Shown here: positions 10,197 to 19,549 of the stretch, in pieces
Layout of the letters: each line of letters starts with the position of its first letter
Position numbering within the stretch: the first letter of the stretch is position 1
Origin: Paraglomus occultum
Lineage: Eukaryota; Glomeromycota; Glomeromycetes; Paraglomerales; Paraglomeraceae
Assembly: GCA_910592205.1 (NCBI GenBank)
Contig: CAJVPJ010000554.1
Span: 1-21,956 of the forward strand
DNA: 21,956 bases
Direction: 5' to 3'
The notes under the pieces: generated by a model
The model's input: only the letters and a program-made list of their open reading frames with translations
Databases searched by the model: none
What the model was told of the DNA's origin: nothing
Program-made: the position numbers and the translations under genes

Positions 10197-13100
10197 ATGG
10201 CAAACAACACTGAGAACCAAAGCAGTTTTCCTAAAATTATACTTCAGTTAATGGAACAGGGTCTTATGTCAGCAAATGCACAGATAAAAGGATTGTTTAC
10301 AGACATTCAATATGCAGAGAATATTTATGCACTCGGATATATTCTCGAACATAAAGGAAGTTCTGTGTCAGTAGAAGTGTTAATTACAGTTATGAAGAGT
10401 TTATGTTCTCAAGAGCTTGATGAAGTGTTTTCAGGAGAAACAGTTATTAAACTGGAATGGCAGCTACGAATTATGATAAAAATATTGGAACAGATGTGTC
10501 AAAATAAGTGCAAATTCACACGTCTTTTTATTGATAGTGTTAAACAAGCGACTTCCAGGTACAAGAAAGCATATTCAAGAATCGTACACCATGGAGGTGA
10601 AACCTGGAAACCTATTTACGCGGAATTCAATGAATCAGACAAAACTGCTGAAAGCTTTAAATGTAATTACAATAGTAGATATCTTCTCAAACTCATCAAG
10701 AATACACTAAATGCTGTTTGTGATGATAGAAACCAGTATCAGACAAATATTGATAGAGCCATTGCAGCATTAAAGGGTTTACTTGTTGCTGTTCCTGGGC
10801 TGGCTAAAGTTGGGATTAAATTACTTGCAGGAGTTGAGGTCCCTCTTGGTGATTTTGATATAGAGAGATCCTGGAAGTATTTCACAGAAGCCTTTTATGT
10901 TGAACCATCAGGAAAGCCTTGGTATACAACCTGGAGAAGGCTTATTGTATTACAAGATTGTCTTAATAAGTGGTGTGAACAAGAGTCTGCCATTTCAGTA
11001 AACTTTAAAGAAAGAGTGCTTCTTGAATATCTCTGGTATCATACCAGTTTATGTTATGCTGAAGATGCAGCAGAGAATCAAGATGTTAGTGATGAACTCT
11101 GGTTTGGCATCTTGGATATTATTGAGCAACTTGTAGATAACACATTTTCTACAACTACCCAAGCTATTTGTTATTACATAGCATTAGATTCATTAAATAA
11201 TGCAGCTGTTAAATTTATTCAATTCAAATCCATTGAAGTGTTATTGAGGCTTGAACTCAAAAATGGTGAATTGTTTGTTACAACACCTGATGATATTTCT
11301 AGCTGTGATGAGAAGTATATACCAAGATTGGTTAGCATGTACTATTACTTGAAAGAGAAATTGGAAGTTGAATCAAAAATGATTTTAGAGTACTCACCAA
11401 ACCAAATAACAACAATAACAAGTGCTCAAAAGGTGGTGCAACAAGACAAAGTAAAAGGAAAAGGAAAAGGAAAAGGAAAATGTGCTGAGAAGACACCAAT
11501 CAACTATGTTGCAGAAGATCTGACATGTGATATTCTTTGTGAAGCAGTTGGTGACTTTTATCAGCTTAATTGTCAACATATTATTAGCTCAAAGGCCCTT
11601 TTATCATTAACCAACCTAAAGTGCCCTTATTGCAGAAGTGAAATTAGAAAAGATAAAGTGTATCATTTGCCACAACAGACCATATTCAATAATGTTCAAC
11701 ATTATATTGCAGACTTAGATACTGGTCATCAAAACATTGATATTAGTATTGGCAGCAGCACTAATGCAAATTCAAATATATTTGATGAGGGTGATCTGAA
11801 AAAGCAAAAAAGAAAGAGCAGGAGAAAATATGATTCTGAGTCTACATTGGTTTCAATTTGGAAATCATTAACAGCACCCAATATTGATAAGTTACTTCAA
11901 AAAGCTAAAGCTGCATATGAAAATAATGAGTTGGAAAAGGCTATAAATATCTATGCACAAATATTACTAGTTGATTTCACAAATTATCAAGCACTGTGTA
12001 ATGGAGCAATGATAAAGATAGAAATGAAGAATTTTGGAAAAGCACTGTTTGATATTGAGACAGCAATTGAAGTAAACAAGATATATGATGATGCTTGGTA
12101 CTTAAGCTTAATGGCACATGTAGGGTTGGGGAATAAGAAAGGAGTTGGACGAGATATTCAGCATATTAAACATCGAAATATAAATATGCAAGAAAAGGCA
12201 TTCAATGTCATTAATGAATATGTAAACAAGCTTGAGCACTTTGATGTAGAATGGTTTAAGGTTCTTGTGGATAGTTGCCCTCATGAAGCAATGCTTTATT
12301 TGAACAATGCCAGTCGATGGCAATCACTGTGTAACCATCAGTATGGAACAGATGATTACTCCAGATGGTATGACACAGCTGCTAGTTGGTATAAGATGTA
12401 TAACAATACTTGGCATTTTTATCATACGCGTATAAACGTGTTTTTTGAAAAAGTTTATTACATGCACAAAAGTAAGGGGTTGGCAATGCAATGATTACAT
12501 AATTATATATTATTATGCATACTAATTACTATTATTATTAGGTCATTTGAAAGCACATTTCAAATATGAAAGTCATGTTGATGATATCAATAAATGTGAC
12601 TAGTAAGTAATTTATAGTAATTGTTATTATGCTGTATCACTACTAACATCTATCATTTAATAGTTCCTATTATTATGGATGTTTGTGCCTTTATGCAAAT
12701 AATAAAGTAAGTGTATAATCATTATTATTTATCAACGTTTGTATACGTTGTGAATATTAACTAATAAACAATTCTATATTAGGTAACAATACCAATATTC
12801 AAAGTACCTCCACATAAATACAAACTCGGCATTTTGTTGAGGAATTATTGGAAGACATCGATTACAATTGAAGTAAGTATTAAGATAATATTGTTGATTG
12901 TGATAATAAGTATAATAATAAATATTCTGATTTTGTAGACGACAGTAAAAACATCGACTGAAGAAATACAATACACGATGGACGTCCAATTTAATGGCAG
13001 CAGTGCTGAATACATTTTACCATGCGCGGTTAACGTTTTGTCTGAAGATGATGTTATTATGGAATTTAAAAACAGTACTTATACTGGTTATTATGCAGTA

Positions 13101-13324
13101 AGTATGGTTTACTATTCGCTGACTAATGCAAAACGTATTCAATTATTCTAACTTCAACTCTATTTTAGGCTGGAGTACGTTTTTATTGGGTCTGTTTATA
13201 TTCGGAAGAAAAGTTAAACTCTATAGAACGTAACTTGAAAATTGAAACATTTCCTACTGGCGTAAAGATGATTGGTTATGAGCAATGTTGTTCTGATGGA
13301 AAATACGCCGTATACCAATTCTAA
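10197..13324 (+). CDS. RING-like/TPR protein, copy B (927 aa, six exons)
   Basis: Exons 10197-12471, 12542-12602, 12664-12706, 12783-12872, 12939-13097 and 13169-13324 join in frame (2784 nt) to 927 aa. All five introns (70, 61, 76, 66, 71 nt) have GTAAGG or GTAAGT donors and TAG acceptors, several with CTAAC/CTAAT branch points. Reading through the first intron would stop at 12494; copy A has the same intron with a 5-nt indel. The start at 10197 lies ten residues before homology with copy A. Order: helical region (1-400) with a hydrophobic LLVAVPGLAKVG segment near 195; Lys/Gly linker; RING-like module (444-500) with Cys459, His461, Cys476 and Cys479; basic stretch; TPRs (~562-665); and a C-terminal part (759-927) that I do not recognise, rich in Tyr and beta-prone residues. 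Ubiquitin or SUMO ligase activity is possible but unproven; the site resembles the single zinc site of SP-RINGs. Confidence 0.82.
10227..12570 (+). repeat. Arm B of the inverted gene duplication
   Basis: This region aligns with 2333-1 on the opposite strand. The match includes exon 1 from the first shared residue, the whole first intron and the start of exon 2. The alignment cannot be followed further because arm A meets the window edge. Confidence 0.85.
11453..11480 (+). repeat. In-frame (AAAAGG) hexanucleotide repeat coding Lys-Gly
   Basis: Four AAAAGG units plus AAAA encode an alternating Lys-Gly run just before the RING-like module of copy B. Copy A has only two Lys-Gly pairs at the equivalent place (near 1110-1125), so the unit number differs between paralogues. 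Confidence 0.85.
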
Positions 13325-14450
13325 TGTGAATATTATTTATAAGCGAACGCCCGCGTTTTATTATATTATTTTGTATGCTATTGTTTATCATTACGCGTTC
13401 GTGACTTTATTATTAATTAAAATTATGCCCCTCACTGAACACTAAATTGAATGATCACATACTAATTATATGTTAGACAAGCTGTCTTCGTAGAATGGAA
13501 CGTTTTGTAACTGTTTCGAAGTTATTATTAGAAGTGTCTTACGGAAAAGTTTTAAGATTTAATTCTTTTGATTCGGAAGCAGTTCCTTGCCATCGAGCTA
13601 TTGCTTAGCAATTATTTATTGAAATCGACACTCTTTGTACCCCATCCCAGTTTCTGTTAATCTTTGAACCTTTATTGCAATAATTGCGTATCAAACTCAA
13701 CATTGCGTGTTGCGCGACAACTTATTACAAGCAAATATGTGTATGGGAAAAATAAACAACATTTTACTTACGAAGTTCAGTCATGTATTTTCTATTATTA
13801 CTTATTTACAACTTAATTTTATTTTTGGTTAGACTATAACTCTAAATTTCAAAACGGGGAGAACATGCATATGTCGTTATAACTAATCGTTCCCCGCAAA
13901 TCAATAGGATTGTTCTTTTGCATCGGTATTTTTTTTTTTTTTTGGCATTCGCTTGTGCCTTTGAGCGTGCGACAAGACTAATATTAATGTTAAAGTTACG
14001 TGTGTTGTATGGGCCGTTGGGCCCATACATGACACTCGTCCTATGTAACAATAACTTCCTCAGATTTTAAATATAACTCACAACGTCGTATGTTGACGAA
14101 TATCAATCGAACAAATGGTTTACAGATGGTATTTGTATCTTCTTTATAGGTAGTAACATACGTCAATACGGAGTTAATTCACTATTTGAGTAACAACGTT
14201 AAAACTAATTAATTGTGCGTATATATGAACATGTGTTCAAATTTCACCATATCAAATAGTTTACAAGAACAGGTTATTAAGTTTGACACCGTTTATCTAC
14301 ACTAATAATAAATAGCATATAACAATTTCAATATACTAGCAGATTATTTCATTAACTTGTTAAATCATATGGGGGGTTTTCCAAATGACCGATTTGTCAA
14401 ATGCTTTCTGAATTGACTTGTATAACTCTTTTTCAAATATACAGATCGAT
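13325..14450. other. 3' intergenic region of convergent genes
   Basis: This 1.1-kb AT-rich spacer lies between the stops of RING-like/TPR copy B and the UBTD-like gene. It holds a 15-T run (13929-13943) and a GC-rich hairpin (14002-14035). A 69-codon minus-strand frame at 13842-14051 crosses the T-run as poly-Lys and is not credible as a gene. Confidence 0.6.
14002..14035. repeat. Stable hairpin-forming inverted repeat
   Basis: Arms TGTATGGGCC and GGCCCATACA flank a GTTG loop (14006-14029), giving a perfect 10-bp stem. Four further pairs, GTGT/ACAC, can form beyond a 2-nt bulge. The stem is GC-rich in otherwise AT-rich DNA. Its function is unknown; it lies about 450-680 nt from either stop codon. 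Confidence 0.7.
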
Positions 14451-15623
14451 TCATATTAGCAATACATTATCAGATCCGTCTCCCAATATTCTCTCGGTAA
14501 TCAATGCTTGAAACACTTGTCCCTCCTCAACTTTGACATCCGCCACCCTAGTCTTATCTTCAAGAACTCGACCAAGAAAGAGGATGCGCACATGCGTAGT
14601 TTTGAAATCCAAGTTTTCATGCAAACATATCTTACGTCTGAGCATTGCAATTGTGTCAGTTTTCAGATTCACACCAATATCAATGTCCCTTGCGGTATTA
14701 GAAAGCCTTATCTTGACGGTATGTTGTGGCGCAGACGTTGTGGCTTGCTGGTCACTTAGTAACTTGACATCCATATCATCGCTGCTGGTTGATGAGCCTT
14801 CGTCATCTTCATCCTTTGTCAGATTTATCGGATCTACTATACAGTATACGGGAATGACATATCGATTACCAAGTTCATCGTAACAACCATTTGCAAGATT
14901 CCCAGTCGGAATGGTAACGTTGACAGAGTCCAAAATCGCTTGAGCAAAAACCAAATCCTCAGATTCGCATGCATAGCGTAGCGCTTGCCAGATTTCCAAT
15001 CGGCCCTATAATTTAAATCACAAGTTAGTTAAAATCGTACTCGATCATCGTCAATGAACGACAATAATCTGTGTCAAGATAACATGAATTTCGCTACGAT
15101 TGCCAGCGATCACTATATACCTCATAACTTGGTGCAGTGTCCCAAAATGCATCGCGTTGGTTTTTCAGTTGACGTATGGTTATCGAAGAATCCGCCTCCC
15201 ATGTCAAGCCTTTCTTTGTGAATGGTTTATTACCTATGGACGAAAAATGTAAATACAAAACAGAAATAAATGAGTGATATCAACTATAGCTAGGCGCCGA
15301 GTGAAAACGCAATGCTGATGTGATGCATCACATCCGATAGATCTATTGCAAAGACATGCTTCACCAGTCTATCGCCAAGAGACATAGCAGGAAATCTAAT
15401 GAGCTCTAGCAAAAACCGATACTAGTTTGACTGATGGTCTACAAGAAAACGCATCGCCACGCCATTCAAACAAGTAAACACTACTTTGAATCAAATTCGT
15501 CTTACAACAAAGCTAGAATCGCCCACAGGTCTCACCTCCTCTCGGAACAGCATTATCTATTTCATCTCGTCGGACGGATTCTTCTTCTTCATCATCTTGC
15601 GGTCTACTTAGACAGCAACCCAT
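14451..15623 (-). CDS. UBTD1/UBTD2-like ubiquitin-domain protein (251 aa)
   Basis: Three exons: 15623-15536, 15233-15121 and 15005-14451 (756 nt with stop), separated by introns of 302 and 115 nt. The start ATG gives MGCCLS: Gly2 is a likely N-myristoylation site and Cys3-Cys4 likely palmitoylation sites, as in the MG-start animal homologues. Next come an acidic stretch, then the family's N-terminal domain (~30-130), recognised from GNKPF, DAFWDTAP, EGRLEIWQAL, FAQAILDSVNVTIPTG and GCYDELGNRYVIPVYC. A Ser/Asp-rich linker leads to a ubiquitin-like domain (~162-240; KIRLSN, LRRKI, RILFLGRVLED). It ends without a Gly-Gly, so it is a ubiquitin-fold adaptor, not a modifier. Animal UBTD proteins act with ubiquitin-conjugating enzymes; a similar membrane-linked adaptor role is inferred. 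The length fits the family (about 230 aa). Confidence 0.9.
15317..15334. repeat. 18-bp perfect palindrome in UBTD-like intron 1
   Basis: GATGTGATGCATCACATC reads the same on both strands. It lies inside the 302-nt first intron of the UBTD-like gene, the longest intron in the window. It could be a dimeric transcription-factor site or chance. Confidence 0.6.
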
Positions 15624-16876
15624 ATTAACGATGTTCTTCGATACAACGATTTCCCCCTTTTGTTTTTCCTGTTGAGCAGATAGAAGGATTATACCAAATT
15701 GGGTAGAAAGTTACAAATGACTCTGCTAACTGTTATCGCAGTGAGACTGCTCGCGCATTCGTCTTACAAGATCGAACCATGCACCGCTTACAGGACAACG
15801 ATCAGGTAATGGCTGTATTAACTTGAAGAGCGGAAGAATTTGTTTTTCACATAAAACAAATGGAAACCAAAGAATTCAACCTCATTAAGCTTCAGAACGA
15901 AGAGTAGCAAACTTGGGTTGCCGAGTGCGACACCAAAACAAAGTTTGCGTATCCTGAGATAAAGGAATCATGTGATTCCGGGGCATACAGGATCGACATA
16001 TTTTTACCGTTTACGTTTCGTTGATGGGCAACTTTTAGCTTCAATGCTCATTTATTGTTATAGTCGCAATAAAATCGCTGCCACCTCTTTATCAATCTCT
16101 TCGGCTCACGCTCTAGCTTTTCGTTTTTAGCTCCCTTAATTATTCGTACTCATCAAACATAAAAATCGCTACATACGAGCCAATGTTTGTTTCGAGTGTG
16201 AAGAGTGACATTCCATCCAATCCCATCCCATCAGACTCTATAATTGATGATCTTCCTAAAGTTTGTTTTTTACGAAAAGTTTGCTTAATGACCGTCCTTT
16301 CTCATGGCGCGGGGTTAAATCCATTCTAGGTCGGTCATTATATTGCTTAGGATTCTGTCGCAGGTTTGTCGAATGAGCAGGTTTTTATTTGCTTCATTAT
16401 GCTTGTTAGAAAAACTTGTATAATTCTTCGCCCATATTATTCTTTTGTTGAGAGCCGATAGCCTAATCCCATTAATTCGGTTGAGAAGACATGCTTGCTT
16501 ACTTGTTGCGTTGTTGATGTCATGCGTTCTGAATAAAGAAACTTACATAGTTGTTTAATCACCGATCTACCAATATTTAATAATATTAACCTTCGTTATT
16601 TAGGGCCTCTCAATTCCCTTATATTGGCTTCCCGAAAAGGCAAGCAGTAACCGCCCACTTGGTATTAAAGTAAAATACAGTGACATCATGTGGTTTTGCA
16701 TTTCGGAATAAACGGATATGTCACCCGGAAGATGAGAAGGCCAATCGATGGATCGAATGCAAATCGAATATACTTAATGTGGTACGATTCTAATGTCCAA
16801 ATTTGTAATATTGCATATAGTACAAAATATACTTAAACAAGCACATCGCTTATTCTTATAATGATAACCACAGACA
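15624..16876. other. Divergent promoter region, no gene seen
   Basis: This 1.25-kb spacer lies between the start of the UBTD-like gene (minus) and that of P450-2 (plus). It has scattered short frames and a small CCCATCC-type tandem near 16215-16230. Apart from the promoter motif near 16830 nothing is recognised. Confidence 0.6.
16830..16843 (+). promoter_or_regulatory. Core promoter-like motif of P450-2
   Basis: TACTTAAACAAGCA ends 33 nt before the ATG of P450-2. It matches 13 of 14 bases with the motif upstream of P450-3, in DNA that otherwise differs. It may be a TATA-like core element or a shared regulatory site. Confidence 0.35.
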
Positions 16877-18587
16877 ATGACATTCTCATTCTATACGCAA
16901 TTAGCCGCTCCATTTTCGACAAGCCTTTCATACCTACCCCACCTTCTTTTTACACTTATTCTTCTATATGTAATCAACTTTTACATAACGTACATCAACC
17001 GAGAAAACCCTCTTCCCGGTCCGACTCCTCTTCCTATTATCGGTAATCTTCATAGAATGGCGGATGCTTACACATTTCTCAATGCCATGCATAAACAATA
17101 TGGTGACATCTTTGAATTCTATATCGGCAGCAGGCGTCTCATCATGCTTAATCGAGTTGATCTGGGAGAGAATGGCGTCTTTAAGCAGTCGATTAAATCC
17201 AACAACTACTTTCTCAGAGATGCGGCGTTGAGTCAGGGATGGGAGGAGTTGGGTTGGACGAATAGGGGTATTATCGGAAACCGTTTGATTACGGATTGGC
17301 TGTTCAACAAAAGATTGTTGAGTCATTGCCTGAGTTCCACAAAATACCTTAAGGAGAGTGTCAGCAGTATCCAGCAAATATTTTCAGAAGCCGAAGGGTA
17401 TTGGAAGGAGCTTGGTGACAGTAAACCGCTTGAATTCACAGAATGGATGCATTGTTTCATTGTAGATACGCAAATAAAATTGATCACCGGTCAAATGACC
17501 TACTCTCTCTCTTCATACTACAACTCTGTCCTTCCTCCTCACCTCAAAAAACCCTTACCTCGTCAATCTCTGGAAGATTATTCCAAATTCATGTCGTATC
17601 TGCTCGCCTGGCCTCCAACCGGACAATTCTTTTACTTTGTTCCACCGTTGCTTAGACATTACGTCCCAGGCATCAGGCATATTGCCGAGTGGTTGAAAAT
17701 GAGGCTTAAGTGGCTCGAGAGCGAAGTGGCAAAGATCGTGCGTGAGAAAAAGAAAATGATTGAGAATATGGACAATGATGAGGCGCAGGAGCTCAATTTG
17801 TTGACAATGTTGTTGACGATCAACACGGAAAGAGATACCAATAAGTTTAAAGTGGAAAATGCTGAGAGGCCTTTTACCGAGGAAGAAATTGTCGAGATAC
17901 TCATTGAAGCGTTTATTGCTGCACTTGATACGGTGAGTTGGGGCCTTTGTCGTCCTTGTCGCCGACATTGATCTGTTTCAGAAAATTAACAATTAAACCA
18001 ATCACTTTCTGTAGACTACGAGCACACTCTGCTTCCTATTCTACAACATCTGCAAACATCCCGACGTCAAATCTCGTCTTGTCGCCGAAATCGACGCGAC
18101 CATTTCCTCCCAGGACAACAATCTCGATTACGATTCAGTCACCACTCTCTTCCCATACACTAACGCCGTGATGAAAGAGTCTGCTCGCATGATAACTGTA
18201 GTTCCGCTGGGAGCTCAAGTAGCCTCAAAAGATGACGAATTCGCTGGATACAAATGGAGTGCGGGTACTGCAGTCGCATTCAACTATGGTGTCATACATA
18301 GACATAAAGCATATTGGAAGGATCCTGAGATATTTAGGCCTGAGAGATTTTTGGACGAGCATAGGGACGAATTAAAGCCAAGAGCGTTTATGCCATTCGG
18401 TGGAACAGTAAAGTCGTGTCCGGGTAAGCTGCTTGCTGAGAGGTTGGTCAAGACTGTTGTCATTCTATTGTTTTCAAGGTTTGAGGTTGAGTTGTGTGAA
18501 CCGGATAAGGAGGTGAAACGCAAGTATGTATTAAATAACCGGTGTGAGGAGTTAAAGGTGTATTTAAAAGCAAGAAATCGAGGGTAA
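16877..18587 (+). CDS. Cytochrome P450-2 (542 aa)
   Basis: Exons 16877-17932 and 18015-18587 join in phase 0 over an 82-nt intron (GTGAGT donor, CTGTAG acceptor). The ATG at 16877 gives the FYTQL start shared with the neighbouring paralogues. An N-terminal anchor (~residues 12-40) is followed by the hinge NPLPGPTPLP. The C-helix reads WLFNK, with Lys where the others have Arg. The I-helix is AALDT (Asp351, Thr352) followed by TTS; the K-helix ESAR, FRPERF and the heme loop FGGTVKSCPG (Cys487) are intact, with Lys in place of the usual Arg/His before Cys. It should be an active ER monooxygenase of unknown substrate. It is the first of three same-strand P450s (next ATG about 960 nt beyond its stop), consistent with tandem duplication. 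Confidence 0.93.
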
Positions 18588-19380
18588 ATATTGTATATAT
18601 CATGTGTTACATTCTCTGGGAACTTGGGAGAGGGAAAGTTTACATAATCTAAAAATGTGCGAGTCGTAATATATGGGTTTAGAACAGCTAAAGTAGTCAA
18701 TGTTGTTAATGATAAGTAGTAATCCTTTTTGGTGGTACTCACCTCATCAATAAACAGCATCATCACGGGAAGATTGTTGTTCATCTGCCTTGTTGGTTAA
18801 TCTTTGTGTTGCATGCATTTAGACTATTTGATTCTGTCGATTCGTTTAATGATCAGTGTATGCAAGCCTGCCTTTTACCTTGCTCGCGTGTAATCGCAGG
18901 GATAGTATGTTGGACCAGAACAGTCGGGAATATGAAGGGAAACAGTTTTAAACCCATCAAATCATATCTGATACGCATTCTTTCCGTTTCGGTAATCGTA
19001 ATTTATTCGTAATTGACTCTATTGGGTCTCGCAAATCGTCATCGTCTTCTAAATACAAGTATATAAAAAACCAGATCAGATGTTACACCAACTATTTTGT
19101 GACATTACACAATCAGAATTGACTGCGGACTGTCGGCCATTTGGCACCTTCAAATAGACAGATATTATTATGTCCTCTGAATTCTTGTCCAGAATGACAT
19201 TGTATGAAGAAATGACGATGTAGGTATTAGTATGGGCATATATTGCATAAGTCCTGCAAAAGCTCAATGATCCGTAGTAAAAAGGCGTCACTGTTTGAAC
19301 ACCCGATGACGTTATATCGTGCTACTCAACTGTGGGAACCCACATATTAAAACGGGAATTCCGGCAATTAAATCCGAACT

Positions 19381-19395
19381 ATAATAATAATAATA
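19381..19395 (+). repeat. (ATA)5 microsatellite
   Basis: This is a simple trinucleotide run in the spacer upstream of P450-3. Confidence 0.8.
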
Positions 19396-19487
19396 GTTAC
19401 CATATCAGTATAAGTAAATGTACCGGCGAAGTTGTATAAACTCATTGTGCTATTCTAGTGACCATATTTGTGGTGCAGATCACATAG

Positions 19488-19501
19488 TACTTAAACACGC
19501 A
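19488..19501 (+). promoter_or_regulatory. Core promoter-like motif of P450-3
   Basis: TACTTAAACACGCA ends 48 nt before the ATG of P450-3. It differs at one base from the motif before P450-2. A matching copy was not seen before P450-4. Confidence 0.35.
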
Positions 19502-19549
19502 TCAACGCCTTACTATTAACGTCACGGCTACTATTTACCACACCACAAA

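Larger units (their letters stand above)
18588..19549. other. Intergenic spacer between tandem P450s
   Basis: This 962-nt spacer holds no P450 remnant on either strand that I can see. It contains an (ATA)5 microsatellite at 19381-19395 and the putative promoter motif at 19488. Frames at 18806-19012 and 19076-19291 have no recognisable domain. Confidence 0.55.

Noticed and set aside
12472-12494. Stop codon at 12494 as the true end of copy B (and the matching stop at 69-71 for copy A)
   Set aside because: The two copies reach different tails through a 5-nt indel, inside what is otherwise a textbook GT-AG intron whose removal keeps the frame open for five further exons.
13842-14051. 69-codon minus-strand frame
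   Set aside because: It depends on a T-run read as poly-Lys and on the arms of the hairpin; likely non-coding.
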